64,000 nucleotides of DNA, taken from assembly GCA_018350325.1 (NCBI GenBank), contig JAEVLN010000007.1, forward strand, positions 3,949,804 to 4,013,803. The letters run 5' to 3'. Under the pieces are notes generated by a model. The model made no database searches. It saw only the letters and a list, made by a program, of their open reading frames with translations, and was not told where the DNA came from. A program made the position numbers and the translations under genes. This document shows, in pieces, positions 34,443-46,400 of this stretch. The DNA comes from Globodera rostochiensis (taxonomy: Eukaryota > Nematoda > Chromadorea > Rhabditida > Heteroderidae). Every line of letters starts with the position of its first letter. The first letter of the stretch is position 1.

Positions 34443-34478
34443 TATAAAAAGGGAGTGAAGCAAAGCAATTCCATGCCA
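34443..34478 (+). promoter_or_regulatory. TATA box and DOG box of gene D
   Basis: TATAAAAA at 34443-34450 and ATGCCA at 34473-34478 in the block shared with genes B and C. Confidence 0.65.
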
Positions 34479-34567
34479 TAAATTTCCCAATTAAATCCAT
34501 CAAATTTGTCCATTTCATTTAATTAATTTTGAAAAAACATTTTGGCCCCATCTCCCAACAAAAAGCA

Positions 34568-35699
34568 ATGCACACGAAAGAAGCAGTCATTGTTCTGCTG
34601 CTCGTTTTGGCATTGTGCCGTTGTTGTGTCGGCGGACCGAAGAGGTCCAGCAAAGACAAGGGAACACCATCATCATCGACAGGCAATTTATTTCCTGCTG
34701 AGGTAAAGTCTCTATTTTGCGGGTAAAAACTAGAGACCGGTAAAATCAAAATTGCGGGAACGGGAATTTCAAAAAGTTGCTTGACGGGATTCCCGCGCCC
34801 GCAAAAATCACGCCGGTTTTTTGCGGGATTCCCGCGCGGGAACGGGAAAAATTTTTAAAATTGTATTTTCCTAATTTTTCGGTATGCACTTTACAGTAAC
34901 TCCCTGCTATATAAGTGGAGGGTCCGACGGTGCCGGCAAGCGCCGGCGGGGAAATTTTTTAGAATTTTAAAATTTTTGTTAAGAGCTCAAAAACTTCGAA
35001 AATTTTGCCGATTTCGAACTTTTTTTGCAGCCAAAATTTTAAAATTTTGGAAGCTTTTTAGTAGGATTGGTCACGGTCGGTTTTAAACCGCCGGGGGGTA
35101 TCGGTTTTCGGTTTCGGTTTTTGGTCGACACCCGGTTAACCGAAAACCGAAATTTTTAATATTTGTTTCGTCCATCATAGATGCTCATCGAAGTCACCGA
35201 GCAATAAAATGCAATTTTTTTTTGGTGGATTCGACCCGATTTGAAAACTGACAGATCGCCAATTTTTTAAATATTTGCAAGCTTCAATAAATAGTAGAGC
35301 CCGGAATTTTGAAAAATCCTGGACCTGGATCTGGATCTTTGATGAGAGTAGCTCAGAATTAGCATTCATTTCGAAAATTTTAGAATTAGAGCGCGACTTC
35401 TTAGTCAATATAAATCCGTTAGCAATCACAAATTACAGCTCGCCAAAGCGTACAACGAAATTGCAAACAACAAGCAGCAGCAGCAGCAGCCAGTCGACAA
35501 CGACAAGTTGCCCACTCCTGGCAATCCCGGTTACGCGGGTGTGCAAGGTGTTCAAAGTGTAACCCTCACGGACGCGTCAGGAAAGTCTGTCACATTCACA
35601 AAAGTGGAGCAACAGCAGCAACAGGAAGGTGCATCGATTTTGAACTTGTCATCCAACCAGTCTTCGGGCTCAAACCCAAAATGGATACGGCTGGGATGA
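34568..35699 (+). CDS. Secreted effector-like protein D
   Basis: Exon 1 (34568-34702, 45 codons) encodes MHTKEAVIVLLLVLALCRCC and a short Ser/Lys linker, with a good donor GAG/GTAAAG. Exon 2 (35439-35699) encodes the mature core: poly-Gln, then DNDKLPTPGNPGYAGVQGVQ, TLTDASGKSVTFTK, poly-Gln again, and a Ser/Asn-rich end with NPKWIRLG. The total is 131 residues, phase 0. Compared with gene B it shares the KLP-PGNPGY core but has gained glutamine tracts and a different C-terminus. The 736-bp intron contains several hairpin word repeats (34729-34860, 35065-35150, 35295-35345). Function unknown; a gland effector is inferred from promoter and signal peptide. Confidence 0.72.
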
Positions 35700-35754
35700 A
35701 AAACTGAATGAGGCAGGAGTGAGGGACCTACACACCCCCTGGGGACCGGATTAT

Positions 35755-35787
35755 GATCAATCAAAAAATGATTTTGGTTTTTTGATC
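35755..35787 (+). other. 3' UTR stem-loop of gene D (variant)
   Basis: GATCAATCAAAAAATGATTT then GGTTTTTTGATC can pair as in genes B and C, with a few extra bases in the left half. Confidence 0.45.
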
Positions 35788-37117
35788 ATTGAAATTTTTA
35801 AAATGTTCTCTAAGCTAATAAATAAGTAAACTGAGCTTCAACTTTAAAAATATATTTATTGCGCATTTTTCCCCTTTTTCCTGTCGTTAATTGTCTTTAA
35901 TTTTGTTGATATTTGTATAAATTCCCTGGCAAAATATTGTGAATTGATCAGCGCTTTACCGTAGATATTAAGGCGAATATTCAGGGTTTAATTCATTCCG
36001 AAAAATTGAGCGACTTTTGTAATTTTTGTTTCGTTTTTGAGAATCAAATTTTTTTTCAACCTAAAATTAGTTGATCGAATTTGGTCAGTTTTAGCACATT
36101 TTTTAGTCCCACTTTTTGGGGTTTAATTTTGAAAGCCAATATGAGTGATTTTTTCCATTTTTTAATAAGTGGACAACTGAGTCCCCAGTCAAAAGACACT
36201 TCAGTCCCGGGTCTGTATTAACATTATAAATTTATTTATCGCATATTTTTTTTCTGTCGCTAATTGTCTTTTAATTTTTTGACATTTGTATAAATCCCTT
36301 GGCAAAATATTGTGAAATCGAAAACTTGCTTGAGGCGGACGATAACAATTATTGTTCAGGAATTAATTGGTAAGAAATAATTTGTTCAAAATATGTAATT
36401 AATTACCTATACCCGCAATTATTGGCAAAAAAAAATGTCTCAACCGCCCCCCCCCAAAACGCCTATAAAAAAACACTTTCCGCAAAGGTTTTTCTAAAAC
36501 GGTTTTTATTTTTGGCAAAAAAGGACCCAAATACATACAATTTAATCGTAAACACTGATCACACAAGAAAGGGTTACGGTATAAAAATGATTACTGTATA
36601 CTCTGATCAGAAGAAGAAAGCGAATGATTGATCAATGATGAAATGTTGTTTAAGCCATGCCATGGATTGCTGATCCGATTGGTGATTTTGTTTGTTGTGT
36701 GTGGCACAGATCGTTCGTTGGGAAGAATTTGGAGCATTTTAAAATTATGGCGCAATTTGTTTGTGGCATTTTTGTTTTTAAAAATTTAAAAACGGCTTTT
36801 GAATGTCACTAAAAAAATTACTTTAAAAAATTTAAAAATTTTTCGAAAATTAGCCTGAGAATGAATGAATTTTTTTGTTGTAGACAAGAGTAAACCAGCA
36901 GAAATGAAGAATGAATGAATGACAAAATTGGAAGGATTTTTTGTGATATTGGGGCGGCAATATGTTGTGTTCTTTCTACCACGAATTTGCTAACAAAAAT
37001 TAATTGATTGATTATTGATTGAGGGAGGCATACTGTGTAAATGTTCAACAGAAGCATTGGCTACAGTATCATTGACCCTTTTGGTGTAAGAGATTAGAGC
37101 TGGAGAAGAATGAGAAG

Positions 37118-37589
37118 CGGCGGCGATCGGTTCAGTGCCCACGGTTCAGTGCCGGACGGTTCAGTGCCCACGGTTCAGTGCCGCACGGTTCAGTGCCAGC
37201 ACTTAAAAAGTCTATAACTGTTTTTAAACTCAACCAAATCAAACAATCAAGATGTCATTGGAAAGCTTTAAATGAGATGAATCATTTAAAAAATAAACCA
37301 AGCGGTTTAATTGGTTTAAAAAAGTTTAATGTGAAAAAACACGCAAAATCAAGGGGTTTTTAAAGTTTTATCAAAATAACTTTTTCACTAATTTTCTAAT
37401 TGATTAACTTTGGCTTAACAATAGCTTTTAAAAGCTTAGAGCTTTCCAATGACATCTTGATTGTTTGATTTGGTTGAGTTTAAAAAAAGTTATAGCCTTT
37501 CAATCGCTGGCACTGAACCGTGCGGCACTGAACCGTGCGGCACTGAACCGTCCGGCACTGAACCGTGGGCACTGAACCGATGTGTACCG
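37118..37589. mobile_element. Inverted-repeat element with CGGTTCAGTGCC terminal array
   Basis: Flanked by ATGAGAAG at 37110-37117 and 37590-37597. Each end has four to five copies of ACGGTTCAGTGCC or its complement. Inside these are long inverted arms (left TTTTTAAACTCAACCAAATC, right GATTTGGTTGAGTTTAAAAA) around a short AT-rich centre. No ORF of note. Confidence 0.8.
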
Positions 37590-37809
37590 ATGAGAAGGGC
37601 ATATTGTGACGAAAACAAATCGGTGACAAAATTCAAATTTTAAGAAAGGTCCCCCAAATTTGCCAAAAACATCATATATGGGGTTTTCAAGGCTGCTGAT
37701 CATATTTTTTTAAGATCTGACAACATCTAAAATTTTGAAAATCTAAGATTTTTTATTTTAAATTCTGTGTCTTCCCGTACACCAATCTGCACAAATTTGG
37801 CCGTTTACA

Positions 37810-37975
37810 CTAGAGTGCGGCAAAATCAAATTTGCGGATCCTGTTGCAGGATTGGAATACAAAATTTTTTGCAGGATCGGATCCTGCAGGATTAATCCTG
37901 CAAATCCTGCAATCCTGCTAATTCTGCATTTAGAATTTGCAGGATCCTGCGCAGGATTGCAGGATTGAGTCAAAA
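37810..37975. repeat. Word-iterated repeat (TGCAGGATCCTGCA)
   Basis: Starts CTAGAGTGCGGCAAAATC and iterates GCAGGAT and ATCCTGCA. A second copy of the same family in the same orientation lies at 38713-38898 and ends GCGCCGCACTCTAG, the inverse of the 37810 start. Confidence 0.7.
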
Positions 37976-38598
37976 TTTTTCAAAAATCAATTTTGGATGT
38001 TTTTCCGTTTTATTGCATTTTTGTTAGGCAATTTTTGCGCAACGATTTTTAAGGGTGGTCGGCGGTGCCGATAGGCGCCGCCGAGAAAATTTTGAATTTT
38101 GACTAGATTGTTAGGAGATTTTCAACCAAAATTAAAAATCGGCCTTTTTTGATGTTTTTTTAGGAATGGGAGGGGTCGGCGGTGCCGATAGGCACCGCCG
38201 GAGAAAATTTTTGGGAATTTTAATGAATCTTGTTAAGAAAAGTGTAAAGTGCAAAACAATAGAGTCCCCTATGGTTTTTTTTAATTTCGGGGGGAAGGGC
38301 ATGCCCCTCCCTGGCTACGTGCAGTGGGTCGGGGGTGAAAAAAATGTTATCAATAAAATTTTTTCATATAATTTCAGCAATGTCTTCAGTGGGAAAGCAT
38401 AAAATATAATTAATTTTTTAAATCCATTTATCATCTTCAAACACCTTAAGAGTAATGGCGATTTGTAATTTGTGAAAAAAAAATTGTGGGTGTTCATCAT
38501 GTTTGTCTTGATTTTACAAAATCAGAAATATTTTTATTATTTTTAGAAATTGTTTCCTCCGCTATAGATACTCACTGAAAGTTCTAAAAAATAATTTA

Positions 38599-38672
38599 GA
38601 TGGTCGGGGGTTTGAACCCCAACCAAAACCTTTAGCACCCATAGCATTACCCACTACACCACAACATTATTG
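38599..38672 (-). repeat. tRNA-like (SINE head?) segment
   Basis: On the minus strand a TGGTGTAGTGGGTAATGC A-box-like stretch is followed about 30 bp later by GGGGTTCAAACCCC, a near-perfect B box. It lacks a foldable cloverleaf, so a tRNA-derived repeat is more likely than a tRNA gene. Confidence 0.35.
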
Positions 38673-38712
38673 GATGTAAAATGGCATTATCCTTTACTAA
38701 ATTTAATACTTG

Positions 38713-38898
38713 CAGGATCCGCAGTCAAATTTGCGGATCCTGTTGCAGGATTGGAATTCAAAATTGTTTGCAGGACCGGATCCTGCAGGATTAATCCTGC
38801 AATCCTGCTAATCCTGCAAAAGCCCAAAAAGTGCAGGATTGCGGACCGGATCCTGCAAAATCCTGCGCAGGATTCGGTCCTGCGCCGCACTCTAGTTT
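38713..38898. repeat. Word-iterated repeat (TGCAGGATCCTGCA), second copy
   Basis: Iterates TTGCAGGATTGGA, CCGGATCCTGCAGGATTAA and AATCCTGC, ending GCCGCACTCTAGT. Confidence 0.7.
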
Positions 38899-40468
38899 AC
38901 ACCGTAGTTTCTTGTATTACCACGCTCGTCACTACCGTATCCCTCCCGTTGGTACTTTCCCGTACCGTCCGATCTCTAGTTTTAACCAGCATTTGCACTG
39001 GTCCACAAATAAACAAGGCGGGTGAACTGCTCCAAAATGATCGATTATAATTTCTACCATTTTTCTTTATTATGTTTAAAAAGTTTCAACAGTTTTTTTT
39101 TGTCTTCAAATTACAAAAAAAAATCTATTAATTTTGTGTAATTCCGGTATAAAATTTAGGATTTTTCGTCAAAAAAGTAAGTCGAAAAAAAACTAAATTC
39201 CGGACCCAAAATATACGGAGAATTCGGTTTCGGACCCTGAAACCGAAAATTTGACTTTGTATAAACAGGAAATTTGAAGTTTCTTTTACACAAAATCTGG
39301 AAATTTCTCCAAATTAAATTTGATCAGAGCATTGGAAGAAGACAATAACAGCTTAAAGAAGTGATCGTGACTGATCACCACCAGCAGTAGAACAGAGACA
39401 ATGTGATTAGAATAAAATAGGGTATAAAATTTGTGTGTGTATGTATGTATGTATGTAGGTAGATGATCAGTGATCACAATTAAAATTAACAAAAAACAAA
39501 TATTTAAAAAAATTTGTGATAAAATAATAATACTATTGGCATTTTTTTGTTTTGTTTGAGATGGGCACAACGGGTTGATGCTGCTCTGTGTTTAATACAT
39601 TAAGAAAAAGTGTTTGAAGAGATTTGTCGGAATCATCGAGAATTTGCTTGAGTTGTTGTTTGTTACGGGCGCTGGCTAGATTGAAAAACCCAAAAATATG
39701 TATGTATGTATACCGCTGTAAATTGCATAATGAATTTATTAATAATATTTGTGTCGGCGTATTATTTGAATAGAGGAGGTTAGTAAAATTCGAATACAAA
39801 AAATATTCGTTTTAAACTAAGTAAAATTGGAATTTTTTACAAAAATTCCAATTTTGTGAAGGTGGTATCTATTCATAATTATACTACTTTTTATGAAGGT
39901 ATTCATACTTATACTAACTCCTCGTATTATGTATTTGAATATTTTCACGAAATAACCCTAATGATCAAATGATACCCCGACAGACATTTGTCATTTTCAT
40001 ATGTTTAAATTTTCCAAAACATTATTTTGCTACAATTCACAGCGTTGGCACGGACGGGGGGTGGGACATGGCATTAAACAAACAAAAAATAAAATGTTAT
40101 GAGAAGAATTATGTGAAGGCGAGAGAATTGGTTGCATGTCTCTGTACGGCTTTGGGATATCGCAGCATCTTTGTCGATTGGAGAGCATTTTTGTGTGACG
40201 GGAGACAAAATTTTACCCGAAATCGGGACACATAAAGCGACAAGTTTTAAGAGATGAATGAATGAATGATCAGAATCATCGCACACTGATCAGTGATCAC
40301 AAATGAGGTTGGGGGCTCATTGCCCCAGGCAAATGGCATGTTGCCAATTCAAACTTTTGGCACTAGAAAAACATCCAGAGAATATATTGTTGGCATCATG
40401 CCATGCCCGGCGCCTAAATTAGGTAGACAATGGTTATGCGAGACACCCAAAATGGCATTTTATTATTA

Positions 40469-43400
40469 TTATTTGTTTGAGCTTCCAGCATTTTCCGGTG
40501 CCGTTGCCATCTGTTGGCCGCACTTGCGCACGGCGTTCAATGCCGCGTCGTTGTGCGCCACATGTTTCGTGTGGCCGCTTCCATGGCAAACCTGTGTGTG
40601 TGGTGTGGTGTGGTGGGTGGGTGGAATATCAGGAAAACGGGTTGAAAAAACAAAATTCAACAAAAAAAAAAATTGGTTAATCGGACCATCTCTCTAGCAG
40701 GTCCTCAAGAATCCTAAATCCAGGCTTAGCACCAAGACCCCCCGTGCTTGAACCGACCGGGTTCCACCCCCATTTTCTTACGATAGGTTTTGCGAAGCCA
40801 AGTGTGACCAGGGAAAAGCATTGCTCCTCGTTGGCGTCGTTACGCGTCTGTAAACATTGGAATTAAACAAAAATTGGTGGTAGCCAAAAATGTTTTTGGT
40901 GGGATTGTCCGCTCGCTATATGTACATGCCTTCGGGAAGTCGGAGTACACAACGGTGAAGTGGTACGTGCATGCCAACTTCTCCAGAAACTGTTTGGCCT
41001 CCATGACTGTGAATTTGTGTTGAATATTCGGCATTGAAAATGTGAGCCCAGATGCTGCCGAAGATGGGGCCGCCGGCATTATGGTTGGCGGCGGCGGTGG
41101 TGGCACCGGAAACATTGGCAAGGATGGCGGCACCATGGGAGACTGTGACATGTTCAAGCCGTTCACAGATAATTCGTTCAAATTGTTTGCAAGCATCCGG
41201 CTCATGATGTTTGAAGTTGTCGTCATGTTCAAACTGTTTGCACACAACATGTTCGAGCTGTTCGAGGACGTCAAATTCATATTGTTCGTAGGCAAACAGT
41301 TTGCAGCCATCATGTTCATGTTGTTTGCAGATGCCATGTTCATAATCGTCAAGTTTAAACTCGCCGCAGGCACAAAGCCTAAATGATTTCCAGGTGTGAT
41401 AATGTTTGTAGACATCGGATGATTCAAGCTGTTCGCAGGTGCCATGTTCAAGCTGTTAGGCCTCAAGTTCATGTTATTGTTGTTCGTAGGTGTCGGGCTC
41501 AAGCTGTTCAGCTGTGTTGTTCGGGTTGTTGTGTTGCTGTCGTCAAGAAGCTGCTGCTGCTTTCCGGTGTTCAGCGTTTGCAAGGCAATGGCAAGCAGTT
41601 CACCATCGTCCTCATCAACAGCAGTGCCACCATCAGTTGTTGGTGCGTTGATCAGAGTCAGACCGCACTTGTCCACCTCCACGCTTGGCCATGCCAGGAA
41701 CAGTGCGGCTGCGGCAGCCAGCCGCTTTGTCTCCTCTTCGCTCAGCATGCGCTGCGAGTCCTTGCTGAAATTCAGAACAGATTGATGTTCCTTTTTTAAA
41801 GGCATTCGGCCTACATCCCCGCAGGGGTATATGTAAATGCAACCCCTCAATCTATCCCCGAATGCGCGACCTAAACGGTCGTAGACGACGCTTCGGCCTC
41901 GTGCACAGCTCGGACTTCAGCGGCGCAATCGAGGCGGCTTCCGTTGCGCCAGGAGGCGGACACGCGCGCACAGTGTCGCTGAAGGTGACACGTCGGCGAC
42001 GCGTGCTGTGCATGTTGTCGTCGTCGTCGTCTGGCAACGGGCTGCCCAGCTCGGACGGAGACGAACCCGAATTGTCGGCCGAGCAGAGCGCTGCAGGCCG
42101 ATGCTGTCCGTCAACATCAGCATCATCACCACCACAATCATCCGCAGCACAACCATCTTCTTCCATCTGCTGATTGAGAAGGGAAAATAAAATGAAAAAA
42201 AACTGTTTCATTTTTTAAATGTTTTGGCATTATGCATTTTATTGTTTTTTTTTTTGGTCTTGATCAGAAAAATGAAGCCGCATCGATAGCATATTATTTT
42301 TGAAATATTATAATAGATAAATACGCCAAAGTTTAAATAATCAGTACATCCAGCGGCGGATTGACCCATTTTAAGCGATGATCGTCCGGCACACTGGTCG
42401 AACTTTGCATGCGCTCAATGTACTGCTTCTTCTTCGGCTGTTGTTCATCACCAAAGCATTGCTCGACGTCAGCAAACGTCTCCATGCCGGTCGGCATTTG
42501 TGCCAACTCCAAATTCTGGCCAACAGCAACCTCAGGGCATTTGGCCCACCCGTCTTCGTCCAATTCGGGCACAACAAATACGTCAATGATTGGCATTGGC
42601 ACTTTTACGGGTGATGCTAAGGCACTACTATTGACGTTGTTCATGTTGTTGTTGATGTTCTCCGTGAATGCCGACTTCTTCAACAAGCTCTTCCCAGGCT
42701 GAGGCATCGGCTGAGAATGGAGACGAATTGTCCGAAAAATTTTTATTAAAAAATCCTCAAAAACGGCACCTTTACGTAGCCAATTTTGGCCAGCATCGCT
42801 TCGGCCGCTGCTCGTTTGGCCAACTTTTTGTTGGGCCCAGTGCCCGTCTCCAGTTCTTCGTCCATACATTGCACGGACACCGTGAACTCCTTGTGCCGAT
42901 TTTGTCCATGCTCACTGTGTTTTGGGATCAATGAATCCTTTGTGATTTTGATCAAACCGATTGGCTTAGAGAAAGTCTGATCACTTAGTAGCGATGTGAA
43001 TAATGATCAAGCGTGTCTAATTATTAGGCAAATCGTTTACATCAAAATCAATTTGGTCAAGGAATTTAATTGTTCCACTCGACCAATCAATAATGGAATT
43101 GTGTCCATTGCATCGGATCAGTTTATACAATTCTGATCTGATCGTTATGGACGGTTTAACAAACGCACCCAATCACTTGAAACACCGGGTCTCGCGCGCC
43201 GCGCACCTGCATCACCTGGATCAGTCGAGAAACCGGATTGACGCCTGACCCGTAGTTTGGGTCCATTTTCTGTAATATTCATCATTTGGAACACCGATCA
43301 CACACAATACAATAGAATAATTACACTGTTGATTGATCATTTATTTTTTATTTTCACTTTGTCCTTGATGATTGTTTTCCGTTTTGTGCTGTGGATTTCT

Positions 43401-46400
43401 GTCTTTTGCGCTTCTCCCAATGAATTGGCCCTCCTCACTGCACCATTTGTTGGGCGTACAACGGAACTAAAAGAAAGAGAACATATTGTCTAATTAAAAA
43501 AAGAAGATCAATTTGAACCAATTATGATACTACTGATTAGAACGAGAAAATCGAGACTCTCGATCGAATCTCGATCGGTCCTCAGATCCTTGCTCAACAG
43601 AGACTTTGATGATCTATTAGCCAGCCCCCTGGAGCCAGATCGATCGGGATTTGTTTGTTGCTTTTTCGGCACATAAACACACGTGCCTGGCAAGCTGGAT
43701 GGGGTCTAACTCGAGCAAATGCTTCACTTGGTCCAACAATTTTTGGCACGCCGCCTGTTTGGCCGCCTTCTTGCTAAGTCCTTGGCCGTTGGCCACAAAT
43801 TCGCGTTGATTTTGGCCCGAATTGTTGCTGTGTTCAGCCGACGACGACGACAACGACATGGTCGTCGTCGATGACACTGATGTTGCGGACGAGGGACTGA
43901 TCAGACGCACGGAGACCGAATACGTGCGATTGTGCGGCTCACCGAACTCAGCAACCATTTCAAACTCCACATTCTGTGCAAACAAATTGTTTAGAACCGG
44001 CAAAACTTTGTCATTTATATACCCCGAGGGTTTTCTTCTTTTTATTATTATTATGTAGAGCCCCTCATCTATGCGCCCCGAAGGTATTTGTGGAACCGGT
44101 AAACACCCTGAAGGGCTGTCTTTGCAATCAGTGTCAAAATACCCGCAGGGGACTTCCTTTCATTTTCAGACCATTCGTAGCTGCAGGGCACATTCGTGAA
44201 TTTGGCTGACCACCGATTTGTATTTTTTGTGCGCTTTTTGTTGCGGTTTTGACGAAGACGTGTCCAACTGTTGATCAGCAGCGATTGGGCCAACCTTTAC
44301 AACATTCTGATCATCCGTTGTGCAGCAATCCGCTGAAAAAAAACTTGAGAATTGTATTCGAACTTGAGCAAAATTCTAAACTACCGACCTTCAACGAGGA
44401 GCATTCCGTTCCGGTTCTCGCCCATCCGCTCTTCTTGGCATTCTTCCCCATCCAAAGTATCCAAAGTGTTGAGCCCGTCAAGTTCGCGCCGTTCAATGTC
44501 CTCACATGCTGGTGATGAAGCGACGGGCAATGTGGTTTCCAGACCAGGAACGCCATGTTGTGCATCTGCCGCCTTGGAGGACATCAACTTCATTTCTTCC
44601 TCCGCCTCATCCTGTCAAAGAAAAACCGATCAATCATTGATTGATCGAAAATCCATTGATTTCGATCAAACCCCGGTCTGCTCATGCAGATGCTGGTTAC
44701 CCTCTCTCTGCCGCTTGAGCCCCTCCAACTCGGGCCGAAGATGTGCCAGTGCCAATGTCGCCGCCTTCTGTTTGGCCATCGTCAATGACGGGCCCAAGCC
44801 GACGTGCTCTGTGCCGTCCTTGCTCAATCGAACGATTACCTACAGCAGAAAAAAATGACAGGAACGATTACGGTAACTCGCGTGCGAATGGACACTGGGG
44901 GACGGTAGGTAAATATATCGGATAGACTTGATGCGGTTACGGTAAAACTGCAGGGCTAGTAAAGAGTGGGTTACGGTGCAAGTTTGGGACTTGAAATCGG
45001 GCGGTGCATTGCTGGCCGGTTCAGCGCCACATAATTTCCGGTGCTGAACCGTCCCGTTCCCGGAAATGGACGAATTTTAGGCTTCTTTGATCCCCCAGTT
45101 CCTCCGGCCGATCTCGAAACCGAAACCCTCACTTTATAGGCGGCATGACTCTGCGCATTTGGGTGTTGTGAAGCAAATGCGTTTGCGCATCCATTTGTTG
45201 TTGATGGTGGAGGTAATGATGGAAACGGAAGAAATGGATGGTGATGCTTAACAACACAAATTTTGGGATCAAATTATTGTTTGTAAAAATTGATCAACAA
45301 GCATTTTGCGTATTTTCTAAATATTCCTTCAGGCAAAATACTATTGTATATTTTTGATTTCAATTTTCTTGAGTTGCCGCCCCTGCAAAAAGGTTGGCGT
45401 CAAAGCCCACCATTTGCTGAGCAAAACATGGATGATGGCACATTGTTGCCGAAAGTGAATTTGACATCGCAACGGACGGGAATGGTGGCGGCGGTGGCGG
45501 CATCATAAATGCACTGGGCAAAAGTCCGGCACCGCTATTTGGCGCTTTCAATGGAGCCGCCGCCGATGCCGCAAGCATTGCTGGAGGCATACATTTCAAA
45601 GAGGACGAGCCGAAGGGCGGCGGAAGCCTTCAGGGAATTGATGTTATAACTCTGATCAGGCTTTTGTTGATCAGCTCATGTGACGCAAGGTGATCAGCTA
45701 ATTTCCCAAGCTTGAATGACCGCAAAAGTCTTAGAAACATATCACACCCCAAACACAGCTTTCCACCAACACCACCACCTTGAAGTGAATGGTGCCAGTG
45801 CCGTTGGGGCGAGTTGCCGGTGCTGTTGTTGCGGCGGCGGATGCGCAAACATTGGCGGCGGCGGCGCCGACGACCCGTTGAGACAGTGCATCGCCGCAGG
45901 GTACAACGCTTGTGGCAAAAAACAGGCCAAAAATGAAGGGCTGAAGAAGTTCAAAAGTGGCATTCATCAGATAGTATATATAGTACGTACATTGAGAACA
46001 AGTGAATTTGAATTTGCAAAAATTTGCAATTCATTTTAAAATTCCGTAAAAAAATTGGCATTCTACCAATTTGGCATTTTGTTTTGTTTTCTAGCATATT
46101 TTCTAACGGGAGATTGGTTGGCGATGGTTTTTGTAGCGATTTTGGCACATTGTTAATCAGGCACTCTTCTCGGTAGTGGAGGCTGATGCCCAGCTGAGCC
46201 GCAACACTGTTCAGTAGGCAAATGGGACTTTTCTGGTCGTCTAAAATTGAACATTTTATTGTCAAATTTTTTTTTTGCAGATTGTCAAAATCTAATCACT
46301 CAATGATCGCCAGCGCCAGATTGTCATCTCGCAAATTTTAAGAAATTTGATTGAGATTCAAAAAAGAAAAACTGTGCGTGGAAGGTGATCAGATTTGATC

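Larger units (their letters stand above)
35700..40468. other. Gene-poor stretch between gene D and Staufen
   Basis: Contains a local duplication (about 35865-35945 and 36230-36325, both ending GGCAAAATATTGTGAA), the mobile element at 37118-37589, TGCAGGATCC word repeats at 37810-37975 and 38713-38898, and a possible tRNA-like segment at 38599-38672. The only coding-like patch is a minus-strand exon candidate at 39533-39690. It sits after an acceptor TTTTTCAATCTAG, encodes RNKQQLKQILDDSDKSLQTL and runs to a stop; no partner exons could be tied to it. Confidence 0.35.

Noticed and set aside
39969..40286. Possible small genes on either strand
   Set aside because: No consistent start, splice or homology evidence; the hydrophobic end of the minus ORF could be chance AT-rich codons.
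40683..40790. Possible tRNA or small RNA in a Staufen intron (GGTTCAAGCACGGGGG on minus strand)
   Set aside because: No foldable cloverleaf and no matching A box at a suitable distance.
41383..42173. Plus-strand ORFs opposite Staufen exons
   Set aside because: The minus-strand exons close in phase and align with dsRBD5 and its upstream region.
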